Below, in pieces: positions 17,673 through 26,200 of a stretch of DNA of 64,000 nucleotides. Under the pieces are notes generated by a model. That model made no database searches and was not told the origin of the DNA. It worked only from the letters and a program-made list of their open reading frames with translations. The position numbers were made by a program, and so were the translations under genes. Source of the stretch: Endozoicomonas sp965261315 (GTDB lineage Bacteria > Pseudomonadota > Gammaproteobacteria > Pseudomonadales > Endozoicomonadaceae). Numbering within the stretch: position 1 is the stretch's first letter; the number at the start of each line of letters is the position of its first letter. The DNA lies in the NCBI GenBank assembly GCA_965261315.1, contig CBDHDM010000039.1:1-64000 (forward strand), written 5' to 3'.

Positions 17673-18181
17673 CAGGTAGAGCAGTACGCTCGAGCAGGAA
17701 TGTCGCCAAATCCATCAAATGCGCAGTTATTGACGCTGCCAGCCATATCCAGCAAAGAACAATTGACATTGTTAACGCTTGCAAACCCTACACTCAAAAG
17801 ATATCACATGCACTTTGGATTCTAAAAAACTACGCCATTCGTGTCGTTATCTGCGCCACAGCACTTGTAAAAGAAACCACTATCGGACTGGGTCTTGGCC
17901 TTGCAGCGGGTACAGCATCATCTTTTTTGCTATCCGCACTTCCAGCAGTGCAGATAATTATACCCACGATACAGGTCGCAGCGACTGTCATCGGTGGCGT
18001 TGGAGGGTTCCTATATGGAATTGAAATTGCAAAAGAGAAATGGAATGAGCGCGTTGAGAAAGAAAGTAGAGCCTTAAAAGAATGGGAGCAAAAGAAAAGG
18101 ATTAAGGCAGAGATGGAAAATTTGTACAAAAACGGTTTTACAATGGATCAACTAACGCTTGCTCCCAGTCTGATGAAATAA
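17645..18181 (+). CDS. Truncated paralogue of the orphan membrane protein at 10354
   Basis: The frame is open from 17588 inside the intron, but the first plausible start is ATG 17645 in the IS-end remnant, giving 178 residues (MGVHGRPEYAGRAVRSS...). Recognisable homology begins after about residue 10: NVAKSIKCAV, then LKNYAIRVVICATALVKETT, IGLGLGLAAGTASSFLL, IQVAATVIGGVGGFLYGIEIA and KEKWNERVEKES. It has an extra charged C-terminal extension of about 35 residues absent from the first copy. The native N-terminus and promoter were evidently replaced by mobile DNA, so expression is doubtful. No family is recognised. Confidence 0.6.
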   Translation: MGVHGRPEYAGRAVRSSRNVAKSIKCAVIDAASHIQQRTIDIVNACKPYTQKISHALWILKNYAIRVVICATALVKETTIGLGLGLAAGTASSFLLSALPAVQIIIPTIQVAATVIGGVGGFLYGIEIAKEKWNERVEKESRALKEWEQKKRIKAEMENLYKNGFTMDQLTLAPSLMK

Positions 18182-18189
18182 CTCGACTG

Positions 18190-18226
18190 AAGGCTGAGCC
18201 AAGAGCACTCAGCCTTCATTTTTTTA
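18190..18226 (+). terminator. Rho-independent terminator
   Basis: AAGGCTGAG pairs with CTCAGCCTT (9 bp, 9-nt loop) and is followed by CATTTTTTT, 8 bp after the stop of the paralogue gene. Confidence 0.85.
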
Positions 18227-18238
18227 CTCATCATCTAG

Positions 18239-19854
18239 GAGCCTGTCGGACTTAGCACAATTTTTGAGTATAATCCTCGACAAGATCGTAAACGAAAGCA
18301 AGTCTGCCAATGAAAAAATGGACTTTCAAACCCATTGACCGAGATACCCCTGACTTCTTTCCTGCTTCTGTGCAGGATTATTTGCCGGAGGTGCATCTCG
18401 CCCGTTTTGTTGTCGAAGTAGTTGAACAGCTTGATCTCACTTCTTTTACCAGTGCATATAAAGGAACAGGGTCGAAAGCTTGGCACCCTGCTCTCATGTT
18501 ATCGCTACTGTTTTATGGGTATGCGACAGGGGTATTTTCCAGCCGCAAGCTTGAGAAAGCGACTTATGACTCCATCGCCTTTCGATACATCTGCGCCAAT
18601 GAGCATCCCGATCACGACAGTATCAATACCTTTCGCAAGCGCTTCCGTAAAGAAATCAGCGCACTGTTCGTCCAGATATTATTGATTGCCAGGCAAGCCA
18701 ACTGGTTGAAAATGGGCACCATCAGCCTCGATGGTACCAAAATGAAAGCCAATGCCAGCAAGCACAAGGCACTCAGTTACAAGCACGCCTGCAAACTTGA
18801 GGCACAGCTCAAGGCAGAAGTTGAAGAGCTTCTCAAGATGGCTGAGAAAGCAGATACAGAACAACTTCCGGATGCGCTTTCCATTCCTGATGAGCTCAAG
18901 CGCAGGGAGGATCGTCTTAAGGTGATTGCTGACGCCAAGGCTGAAATTGAGCGGCGAGCCGAAGATCGTTATCAACAGGAACTGGCAGAGCATCAGGAAA
19001 AAATTGCCCGTCGTGAAGCCGTCAAAAAAACAGGAAAAAAGCCCCGGGGCAAAGAGCCCAAGACACCGGTTCCAAGCCCTGGAGACAAGGATCAGGTCAA
19101 CCTGACTGACCCGGAATCACGCATAATGCCCACATCAGGCAGTGGCTTTGTGCAGGCCTACAACGTACAGGCAGCAGTCGATACTGACAGTGGCCTGATC
19201 GTTGAAAATCACGTCACTCAAGCGACGAATGACAAACAACAGATCGAGCCAGCTCTTGAAGTACTGGCTTCACGTGAAGAGGTGATTGGCAAGCCCCCTG
19301 CGCTCCTTGCTGATACGGGTTACTTCAGCCAGGCCAACGTGTCTGCTGTGGATAACTTTGGTGCTATACCTTACATTGCAGAAAAGCGGGATGCCCATAA
19401 CAAACCCCTGTTGGAGCGTTTTAAGCCTGATGATCCGATGCCTGAAGGCGACGATGTTACTGCACTGGATTTGATGCGCTGGCGATTATCAACCAAGGAA
19501 GGGCGAGCGGTATATGCACTGCGGAAAAGCACTATTGAACCAACATTTGGCATACAAAAAGAAGTGATGGGTTACCGCCAATTCCTGGTTCGCGACCTTG
19601 AAGCTGTGTCTGCCGAATGGGATCTCTTGTGCATGTGCTTTAACCTGAAGAAAATGTTCAGCCTAATGCTGAAAGATCTTCAGAACGGTCTAACTTTTAT
19701 GCTGTTTTCACGGGCTTACAGGTTGCTTATCGCATCTATTTGGACGTTATGGCATGAGCAACTGGTGAAATCAGTGCGTGTCAGAGGCTGATCCGGCAAA
19801 ATTGAGAGTTTTTGGCCTCATTCTCCAAATTTTGTCTCTAAGCCCGACAGACTC
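18239..19854 (+). mobile_element. IS1182-family insertion sequence, apparently intact
   Basis: 1616 bp with imperfect terminal inverted repeats (GAGCCTGTCGGACTTAG at the left, inverse of GAGTCTGTCGGGCTTAG at the right), flanked by a CTAG duplication (18235-18238 and 19855-19858). The palindromic 4-bp duplication fits IS1182 elements. It contains one uninterrupted transposase gene and is the best-preserved element in the window. Confidence 0.88.
18310..19791 (+). CDS. tnp: IS1182-type DDE transposase
   Basis: 493 residues, uninterrupted. The N-terminal DUF772-like region (FFPASVQDYLPEVHLARFVVEVV, HPALMLSLLFYGYATGVFSSRKLE, ICANEHPDHDSINTFRKRF) is followed by the catalytic core: GTISLDGTKMKANASKHKA with the first Asp, a long charged coiled-coil insertion, YNVQAAVDTDSGLIV, LLADTGYFS with the second Asp, and STIEPTFGIQKEVMGYRQF with the Glu. 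This is the standard order for the family. It catalyses cut-and-paste movement of the surrounding element. Start 71 bp inside the left end, no frameshift. Confidence 0.93.
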   Translation: MKKWTFKPIDRDTPDFFPASVQDYLPEVHLARFVVEVVEQLDLTSFTSAYKGTGSKAWHPALMLSLLFYGYATGVFSSRKLEKATYDSIAFRYICANEHPDHDSINTFRKRFRKEISALFVQILLIARQANWLKMGTISLDGTKMKANASKHKALSYKHACKLEAQLKAEVEELLKMAEKADTEQLPDALSIPDELKRREDRLKVIADAKAEIERRAEDRYQQELAEHQEKIARREAVKKTGKKPRGKEPKTPVPSPGDKDQVNLTDPESRIMPTSGSGFVQAYNVQAAVDTDSGLIVENHVTQATNDKQQIEPALEVLASREEVIGKPPALLADTGYFSQANVSAVDNFGAIPYIAEKRDAHNKPLLERFKPDDPMPEGDDVTALDLMRWRLSTKEGRAVYALRKSTIEPTFGIQKEVMGYRQFLVRDLEAVSAEWDLLCMCFNLKKMFSLMLKDLQNGLTFMLFSRAYRLLIASIWTLWHEQLVKSVRVRG

Positions 19855-19950
19855 CTAGCAAAGTATTTTCGTTCCCTTCCCACTGAACTACCTGAAAAAC
19901 ACCGGCTCAGGTCATGGCCAAAGAACAAAAATTCTGTCAAATTTTCTTGA

Positions 19951-19968
19951 GCGTCATTTTTCTGTAAC
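19951..19968 (+). promoter_or_regulatory. Candidate Pho box upstream of phoB
   Basis: GCGTCAT-TTTT-CTGTAAC gives two 7-bp half-units 11 bp apart, as in the PhoB box (consensus CTGTCAT repeats). A further CTGTCAA lies at 19934-19940. Autoregulation of phoB is typical. The match is by eye and imperfect. Confidence 0.45.
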
Positions 19969-20047
19969 ATTCCATCGCTGTAATACCTGACATATAGATC
20001 AATGGTTACCTAATAAATCTGCACTCATTCAATCTCGGGGTATTCTG

Positions 20048-20737
20048 ATGTCTGGCAAAACAATTCTAATTGTGGATGATGAAGCACCTATCAGGGAAAT
20101 GATCGCTATGGCCCTTGAAATGGCTGGTTACCAGTGCCTGGAAGCAGCTGATGCAAAGCAGGCCCATTCACTGGTGGTTGATAGCAGGCCAGACTTGATC
20201 TTGCTGGATTGGATGTTGCCAGATATCTCAGGTATTGAGCTGGCCAGGCGGCTCAAGCGTGATCAGCTGACAGCAGAAATCCCTATCATAATGCTGACGG
20301 CCAAAGGAGAAGAAGACCATAAAATTCAGGGTCTTGAGACAGGTGCAGATGACTACATCACTAAACCATTCTCCCCCCGTGAGCTGGTAGCCAGACTGAA
20401 GGCCGTATTGCGTAGAACTCAGGGTATGGATGAACAGTCGCCTATTGTCGTCAAAGGTCTGGAGCTTGACCCTGTCAGCCACCGGGTCAGTATTGATGGC
20501 AACCCGGCAGAAATGGGTCCAACAGAATACCGCCTTCTGCAGTTCTTCCTGACCCATCAGGAGCGCGCGTATCCCCGTGGACAGCTGCTTGACCAAGTCT
20601 GGGGTGGCAATGTGTACGTTGAGGAAAGAACCGTTGATGTCCATATCCGTCGCCTGAGAAAAGCCTTGGGCAGTGGTTATGAAAACTACATTCAGACAGT
20701 CAGAGGCACTGGCTACCGCTTTTCTACCAAAGCGTAG
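20048..20737 (+). CDS. phoB: Phosphate-regulon response regulator PhoB
   Basis: 229 residues. The receiver domain has the acidic pocket (VDDE, residues 9-12), phospho-acceptor Asp54 in LLDWMLPD, Thr84 and Lys106 (TKPFSP). The C-terminal OmpR-type winged helix carries TEYRLLQFFLTHQERAYPRG, VDVHIRRLRKALG and a terminal VRGTGYRF. WMLPDISG and the overall sequence are typical of PhoB rather than other OmpR members, and phoR follows. It activates phosphate-starvation genes when phosphorylated. Here an IS1182 element has landed about 190 bp upstream, but the candidate Pho box remains. Confidence 0.95.
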   Translation: MSGKTILIVDDEAPIREMIAMALEMAGYQCLEAADAKQAHSLVVDSRPDLILLDWMLPDISGIELARRLKRDQLTAEIPIIMLTAKGEEDHKIQGLETGADDYITKPFSPRELVARLKAVLRRTQGMDEQSPIVVKGLELDPVSHRVSIDGNPAEMGPTEYRLLQFFLTHQERAYPRGQLLDQVWGGNVYVEERTVDVHIRRLRKALGSGYENYIQTVRGTGYRFSTKA

Positions 20738-20836
20738 CGTCTATTCACGATTTTATTTTAAAAAGTGAAAACAGCAAAAGTCAGAGACGCTTTATCGACA
20801 TTTTCAGCTCGTAATAGGATCATGAACAGGCTCTTA

Positions 20837-20901
20837 GGTTCTGTTGACATAAAATACGGCTTTACGAACAAGTGAACTTGGAACCTTATGTCAACAGAAC
20901 C
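20837..20901. repeat. 65-bp inverted-repeat (MITE-like) element between phoB and phoR
   Basis: Perfect 16-bp terminal inverted repeats (GGTTCTGTTGACATAA and its complement) enclose 33 bp. No coding capacity. The GGTTCTGTTG start recalls ends of several IS families, so it may be a deletion derivative. No clear target duplication was seen. Transcribed RNA would fold into a long hairpin between phoB and phoR. Confidence 0.65.
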
Positions 20902-20937
20902 GAATAGCCACCAGCTGAACAAATTCCGGAATTACAT

Positions 20938-22266
20938 GTGACAACCTCTATACAATCCTGGTTTACCGGTCGAATGATGTCAGTTCTTGCAATAGGGCTG
21001 TTTGCAGGCTGGTTGTCCGATCAGGTTTTTCTGGGACTTTTTATTGCCACTCTACTTTATCTGGTTTGGAGCCATCGCCAGCTTTATCGATTACTTGGCT
21101 GGCTTGATCAGGCAGCTCATAAAGAACAGGATCCCCCAGAGAGTTCAGGTATATGGGGTGAGATTTTTGACGGTATCTACCGGATACAACGCAGACATAA
21201 TCGTTCAAAGCAGCGATTAGCTAACGTAATAGAACGAATTCAGGAATCTACTGCAGCATTAAACGACGGAATAATCATGGCAGACCAACATGGTTGTCTT
21301 GAGTGGTGGAACCGTGCCGCTGGAGAACTGCTTGGCCTGCAGATGCCTGATGACCAGGGCCAGCCTCTTACCAATCTTGTTAGAAATCCCAAGTTTGCCA
21401 GCTATATGGAACATAGCCGAGGAAAAGACCCTATTAAGATAGACTCTCCGGCTCATGATAACCGGCAACTGCAAATAGCAATTACTGTTTATGGTCAGGG
21501 TAACCGGCTTCTTTTAGTACGAGATGTCAGTCGCTTACATCAGCTTGAAACCATGAGAACGGATTTTGTTGCCAATGTCTCTCATGAGTTAAGGACTCCT
21601 CTGACCGTTATTTCCGGGTACCTGGAGACATTGAGTGATGGCCTGGAAATGAATCCGGATACACCGCCCGTCTTTAAGCGAGCCCTGAGCCAAATGCAAG
21701 AACAGGCATCAAGAATGCAGCGCCTGATCGAAGATCTTTTACTGCTGTCTCGTCTCGAAGCGACAGAGCCTGAAAGATTGAGTCACGCAGTTGCACTCAA
21801 TCCACTGCTTTCTGGAATAGTAAACGATGCCAAAGCTCTGAGTGGCGAGAATCAGCACCAGTTCCGGTTGGAGTGTGAAGATGGCAGCTCAGTTACTGGT
21901 GATACAATGGAACTGCGCAGCGCCTTTTCCAATCTGGTATATAACGCAGTGCGTTACACCCCAGCAGGAGGTAAAGTTCTTGTGAAGTGGTGGCAAGATC
22001 AGGAAGGTGGACATTTGATGGTTCAGGATAATGGTGTCGGCATAGACCCTGTTCATATCCCAAGACTAACAGAGCGATTCTACCGTGTGGATAAAAGCCG
22101 GAGTCATGTAACCGGAGGAACGGGGCTTGGTCTCGCGATAGTGAAGCACGTACTATTGCGGCACGAGGGGCGCATAAGTATCAGCAGCCATCCTGGTAAA
22201 GGTAGCCGGTTTATCTGTCACTTCCCATTATCAAGAGTCAATCAGGCCAAAACTGTAAATTTTTAA
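20938..22266 (+). CDS. phoR: Phosphate-regulon sensor histidine kinase PhoR
   Basis: 442 residues from a GTG start at 20938. Two N-terminal hydrophobic segments (about residues 13-43) with almost no periplasmic loop, a charged linker, a PAS domain (about 95-200, LEWWNRAAGELLG), the dimerisation helix with phospho-acceptor His216 in FVANVSHELRTPLTVISGYLE, and ATPase boxes N (NLVYNAVRYTPAGG), G1 (VQDNGVGID) and G2 (GGTGLGLAIVKHV). This is the PhoR arrangement. It phosphorylates PhoB in response to the Pst transporter. The gene follows phoB after 200 bp containing the inverted-repeat element, so coupling of the two genes may be altered. Confidence 0.95.
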   Translation: MTTSIQSWFTGRMMSVLAIGLFAGWLSDQVFLGLFIATLLYLVWSHRQLYRLLGWLDQAAHKEQDPPESSGIWGEIFDGIYRIQRRHNRSKQRLANVIERIQESTAALNDGIIMADQHGCLEWWNRAAGELLGLQMPDDQGQPLTNLVRNPKFASYMEHSRGKDPIKIDSPAHDNRQLQIAITVYGQGNRLLLVRDVSRLHQLETMRTDFVANVSHELRTPLTVISGYLETLSDGLEMNPDTPPVFKRALSQMQEQASRMQRLIEDLLLLSRLEATEPERLSHAVALNPLLSGIVNDAKALSGENQHQFRLECEDGSSVTGDTMELRSAFSNLVYNAVRYTPAGGKVLVKWWQDQEGGHLMVQDNGVGIDPVHIPRLTERFYRVDKSRSHVTGGTGLGLAIVKHVLLRHEGRISISSHPGKGSRFICHFPLSRVNQAKTVNF

Positions 22267-22363
22267 TAGCCAAGCATAGTTGAGGTTTATGCTTGTTATT
22301 CAAATAACTCAAGATATTAATCAGTAAACAGCTGACATTGTCAGAATAAGTGAAAAAACTATT

Positions 22364-22391
22364 AAAAAAAGGGCCAGACAGGCCCTTTTTT
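22364..22391. terminator. Bidirectional Rho-independent terminator between phoR and the H-NS gene
   Basis: AAAAAAAGGGCC-AGACA-GGCCCTTTTTT: a stem with A and T tracts on both sides serving the convergent transcripts. Confidence 0.9.
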
Positions 22392-22432
22392 ATGAAAGAC
22401 ATTTACAGACATCTTTCTTCGCAAGATTAAAC

Positions 22433-22873
22433 TTACTCTTCGATCTGCTCCAAAGCGCAATCCAGACGCTTCTTGCCGGTACGCTCCAGGTAAGCCTGGA
22501 AATCACGTGGCAGACGACCAGTAGTAGCACCTTCCCACTTAATACGCTCACCAGTTTCGTTCTCGTATTCAAAAGTGTACTTTTGAATATTTCTGCGACG
22601 CTTAGGAGCAACTTCATCCAGATCCAGATTACCCAGACCCAGGTCATTCATGGAAACACCACGATCAGCCATAATCTGCTTGATGGCTTCAATGCTTTCC
22701 TGCTTCTTCTGACGCTTCTCGTCGTCTTTAGCACGAGCTTCCTGCTTTTCAGTCAAAACATCGTTCAGACGAGAAATAATACGTTCCAGATCTTCAGCAT
22801 GCACATCTTTAAACAGTTGGCGAATACGGGTTTTGCTGCTGAGGCGGTGCTGAACTTCTTCAAAAATATTCAT
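22433..22873 (-). CDS. hns: H-NS-family nucleoid protein
   Basis: 146 residues. The N-terminal 75 are a predicted coiled-coil oligomerisation region (LEDLERII-type: DLERIISRLNDVLTEKQEARAKDDEKRQKKQESI). The C-terminal DNA-binding module has YTFEYENETGERIKWEGATTGRLPRDFQAYLERTG (key aromatic and W-x-G...GR-P residues), related to the H-NS TW-GQGR-P motif but with an insertion before GRLP. Such proteins silence AT-rich, horizontally acquired DNA. A well-formed terminator lies downstream. Family confidence is high; orthology to hns itself rather than another H-NS-like gene is not certain. Confidence 0.83.
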   Translation of the reverse strand: MNIFEEVQHRLSSKTRIRQLFKDVHAEDLERIISRLNDVLTEKQEARAKDDEKRQKKQESIEAIKQIMADRGVSMNDLGLGNLDLDEVAPKRRRNIQKYTFEYENETGERIKWEGATTGRLPRDFQAYLERTGKKRLDCALEQIEE

Positions 22874-23324
22874 TTACGTTACGACTCCTTGGTCTTGATA
22901 GAATTTCCCACTCAGAAATAAAGGCGTTCAATTCGATGATCTTTATACAGCAAGATTTTTTTAGATGGAAGTACCATTATATAAATATTAAAAATAATGT
23001 GAATGGATAATAGCAAAAAATGAAGTCTTATTAATCATGACTTGGACGACCAATCCTTTTCACGGGTTGTTTTTTTGAACAAGTCATTATTAGTTCTAAA
23101 TAGGAATAAGTTGTATAAATCAGAGGGATAGTTCATATGAACTATTTTGACTCAAAATAGATAGGCACTGACAGTTAATGTTATTGGCATATCGTTTTCA
23201 TAAACAGCTAAAAGTGATGCAGGAAAGTCACTTGCCATCACTTTTACTATTTATTCATATGACCATTCAGTGGTGACTAATGTTTTTTACTTTTCCAAAC
23301 AATGTAGCCATGATAGTAAAATTA
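22874..23324. other. 451-bp intergenic region upstream of hns and downstream of spoVR-like gene
   Basis: Very AT-rich, fitting an H-NS-autoregulated promoter region. No protein frame supported. A stem (AAAAGTGATG with CATCACTTTT) is listed separately. Confidence 0.5.
23210..23245. terminator. Possible bidirectional terminator after the spoVR-like gene
   Basis: AAAAGTGATG (23210-23219) pairs with CATCACTTTT (23236-23245) around a 16-nt loop. Located 80 bp beyond the stop of the SpoVR-like gene on the minus strand. Confidence 0.45.
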
Positions 23325-24827
23325 TTACTTACGCCTGATATTTTCACTACACTGCCAGCTCTGAGTCACTGCATCATGCTCGAAAGATTCAATTTCCACA
23401 TCAAACTGCCAGATTCTGTGTATGTGCTTCAGTAGCTCATCCGTTTCTTTGCCCAACGGCCTTCCCTGATGTTGATAATGGCGAAGTGTCAACATTCGAT
23501 CACTCCGAATATTCACATTATACACCTGAATATTGGGCTCTCGATTACCCAGGTTATACTGAGCAGCCAATGACTCACGAATCATTTTATACCCTGTTTC
23601 ATCATGAATACTGTCTACTTCCAGATAAGAGCGGGACTCATCATCCAGAATGGAAAATAACCTTAAATCCCTCATAATCTTAGGTGAAAGAAACTGCAGA
23701 ATAAAACTTTCATCCTTAAAATTTTGCATGGCAAAGTGGACAGTATCCAGCCAGTCACTCCCAGCTATATCCGGGAACCACTCTCGATCTTCATCAGTAG
23801 GATTTTCACAAATACGTCGAATATCCATGAACATACTGAAGCCAAGTGTGTATGGATTGATACCGCTGTAGTGTGGGCTATCAAAAGGCGACTGATAAAT
23901 AACACTGGAATGTGAGTGAAGAAACTCCAGCATAAAGCCATCGGATACTTTGCCTTCATTGTATAGCTCATGAAGAAGGTGATAGTGCCAGAAGCATGCC
24001 CAACCTTCATTCATAACCTGGGTTTGTTTCTGGGGGTAATAGTACTGGGCAATTTTTCTGGCTATTCGCAGCAGCTCACGCTGCCAGGTCTCAAGGAGTG
24101 GGGCATTTTTTTCAAAGAAATAGAGTAAATTTTCTTCAGGGTCTTTCGGAAACCGCTCTTCTTTCTCTTCTTCTGTTTTCTCAACTTTCGGAATGGTTGT
24201 CCATATATCGTTTAATGTTCGCTGTATGTATTCCGCCCTATCTTTCTGCCTTGCTTTTTCCTGCTCCGCCGAAAGTGGGCTTGGTCTTTTATACCGGTTA
24301 ACCCCCTGGTTCATTAATGCATGGCAGGCATCCAGTATTTCTTCAACCGCCTCAATACCGTATTTCTCTTCACACTGGGCAATGTAGTTTTTCGCAAATA
24401 ACAAATAATCAATGATGGATTCAGCATCTGTCCATGTTTGAAATAAATAGTTACCTTTGAAGAACGAGTTATGACCGTAGCTGGCATGAGCTAATACCAA
24501 AGCCTGCATCGTGATCGTATTTTCTTCCATCAGATAAGCAATGCAGGGATTTGAGTTAATCACGATTTCATAAGCCAGCCCCATTCGTCCCCGCTGATAA
24601 TTCTGCTGGGTATGGAGAAAGTGCTTACCAAAACTCCAGTGGTTGTACATTAATGGCATACCTGTTGAGGCGTAGGCATCCATCATCTGCTCTGAACTGA
24701 TAATCTCAATTTGATTTGGATAAGTATCCAGCCGAAAACGATCCGCAAGACGAGCAAGTTCCTTATCGTATTGTTGAATCAGCTCAAAGGTCCACTCCAG
24801 ACCTGTGGAGATCAACTTGCTACTCAT
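23325..24827 (-). CDS. ycgB: SpoVR-family protein (YcgB-like)
   Basis: 500 residues, the usual size. It contains family segments EWTFELIQQYDKELARLADRF, YNHWSFGKHFLHTQ, the acidic/His-rich MNEGWACFWHYHLLHELYNEG (the most conserved SpoVR signature) and NPYTLGFSMFMDIRRICENPT. The biochemical role is unknown; in E. coli and other Gram-negatives the gene travels with yeaG and yeaH. The start overlaps the yeaH stop by 4 bp (ATGA type), showing translational coupling in one operon with the two genes upstream. Confidence 0.93.
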   Translation of the reverse strand: MSSKLISTGLEWTFELIQQYDKELARLADRFRLDTYPNQIEIISSEQMMDAYASTGMPLMYNHWSFGKHFLHTQQNYQRGRMGLAYEIVINSNPCIAYLMEENTITMQALVLAHASYGHNSFFKGNYLFQTWTDAESIIDYLLFAKNYIAQCEEKYGIEAVEEILDACHALMNQGVNRYKRPSPLSAEQEKARQKDRAEYIQRTLNDIWTTIPKVEKTEEEKEERFPKDPEENLLYFFEKNAPLLETWQRELLRIARKIAQYYYPQKQTQVMNEGWACFWHYHLLHELYNEGKVSDGFMLEFLHSHSSVIYQSPFDSPHYSGINPYTLGFSMFMDIRRICENPTDEDREWFPDIAGSDWLDTVHFAMQNFKDESFILQFLSPKIMRDLRLFSILDDESRSYLEVDSIHDETGYKMIRESLAAQYNLGNREPNIQVYNVNIRSDRMLTLRHYQHQGRPLGKETDELLKHIHRIWQFDVEIESFEHDAVTQSWQCSENIRRK

Positions 24828-26101
24828 GCATTTTCCTTCTTCTCAAACAGTTTTCGGAAAACCGGGTAAATATCATTGGGTGATTTGATCTGCTGCATGG
24901 CAAAGTGATCTTTAAACTTCTCAGCAACACTCTGGTACTCACGCCATAAATTCTGGTGGGCACGATCAGTGATTTCCACATAACAGTAATACTGAACCTT
25001 TTGCATGATCTGCTCAGTCAGAATCTTGGTGCAGACACTGGAGTCGCCTTCCCAGTTATCACCATCGGATGCCTGAGCAACATAGATATTCCAGTCAGCG
25101 GGGCTGTAACGTTTGTTAATAACATCACGGGTCATTTCCAGAGCACTGGAGACAATGGTTCCACCAGTTTCTCTTGAGTAGAAAAAGTCATCCTCATCCA
25201 CCTCTTTCGCAGCCGTATGGTGGCGAATAAAAACCACTTCAATTTCTTTGTAATTCCTTTGCAGAAACAGATAGAGGAGAATGAAAAACCGCTTAGCCAT
25301 ATCTTTGATATCCTGGGTCATGGAGCCAGACACATCCATAACGCAGAACATAACCGCTTTATTACTGGGAGAAGGGACTTTGACCATATTGTTGTATTTC
25401 AGGTCAAAGTCATCAATGAACGGTAATTTTTTTAACTTGGCATTAAGCGCTTTAATTCTCTCCCTAAGCTCAAGAACATGATCCTGATCCGTTTCATCAG
25501 GGCTGACCTCCATCTCACGCAGCTCTTTTTTAAGCGCCCTTATTTCGCGGCGATCACCACCAGACAATGCAATTCGGCGGGCATGGGCTGAGCGCAATGA
25601 ACGAACAATATTTAACCTGTCAGGAGAACCTGCAGTGGTATAACCCGCCTGTCGTATTTTAAATTCCGTCATGTCCTCCAACTGTTTCCTGACCAGATTG
25701 GGCAGTTCCAGGTTATCAAACATATGTTCCAGAAATTCATCATGATTAATCTGGAAGCTGAACTCATCCATTCCCTCGCCGCTGTTGCCGGCTTTACCCT
25801 TACCACTACCAGAGCCACTGCCACCGGATGGCCGCTTAATGCGGTCACCACTGACAAACTCCTTGTTACCCGGATGAACCTGCTTATAACGTCCACCCTG
25901 ACCATGGTGAAAAGTCGGCTCAGAGAGGTCTTTGGTGGGAATGGTAACTTCACTGCCAGAAACGACATCAGTGATGGAGCGTTTATTCACAGCATCAGAC
26001 ACTGCTTTCTTGATGTGCTTCTTATATCTTTCAAGAAACCGCTGGCGATTGACGGTACTTTTGTTTTTTCCATTCAGCCGTCGATCGATAATAATACTCA
26101 T
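24824..26101 (-). CDS. yeaH: YeaH/DUF444 protein with VWA-like domain
   Basis: 425 residues from the ATG at 26101 (MSIIIDRRLNGKNKSTVNRQ), which matches the YeaH N-terminus; the longer frame begins 24 bp upstream without support. Conserved ISEPTF-like segment (DLSEPTFHHGQGG), Gly/Ser-rich linker near residue 90, and a von Willebrand A-like region with MIDAS motif MDVSGSMTQDIKD. It partners the kinase PrkA in stress responses (yeaGH in E. coli is RpoS-dependent). It is the middle gene of the prkA-yeaH-spoVR operon. No disrupted residues seen. Confidence 0.93.
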   Translation of the reverse strand: MSIIIDRRLNGKNKSTVNRQRFLERYKKHIKKAVSDAVNKRSITDVVSGSEVTIPTKDLSEPTFHHGQGGRYKQVHPGNKEFVSGDRIKRPSGGSGSGSGKGKAGNSGEGMDEFSFQINHDEFLEHMFDNLELPNLVRKQLEDMTEFKIRQAGYTTAGSPDRLNIVRSLRSAHARRIALSGGDRREIRALKKELREMEVSPDETDQDHVLELRERIKALNAKLKKLPFIDDFDLKYNNMVKVPSPSNKAVMFCVMDVSGSMTQDIKDMAKRFFILLYLFLQRNYKEIEVVFIRHHTAAKEVDEDDFFYSRETGGTIVSSALEMTRDVINKRYSPADWNIYVAQASDGDNWEGDSSVCTKILTEQIMQKVQYYCYVEITDRAHQNLWREYQSVAEKFKDHFAMQQIKSPNDIYPVFRKLFEKKENA

Positions 26102-26200
26102 GAACACGCTCCTTGTGCACTTCATAGGTATAGGCCAGGCAGAGCAAGCAGGGTGGAAATCCTTTCACCCTGAATAATTGCTCACTCTGCCAGAGCAACC

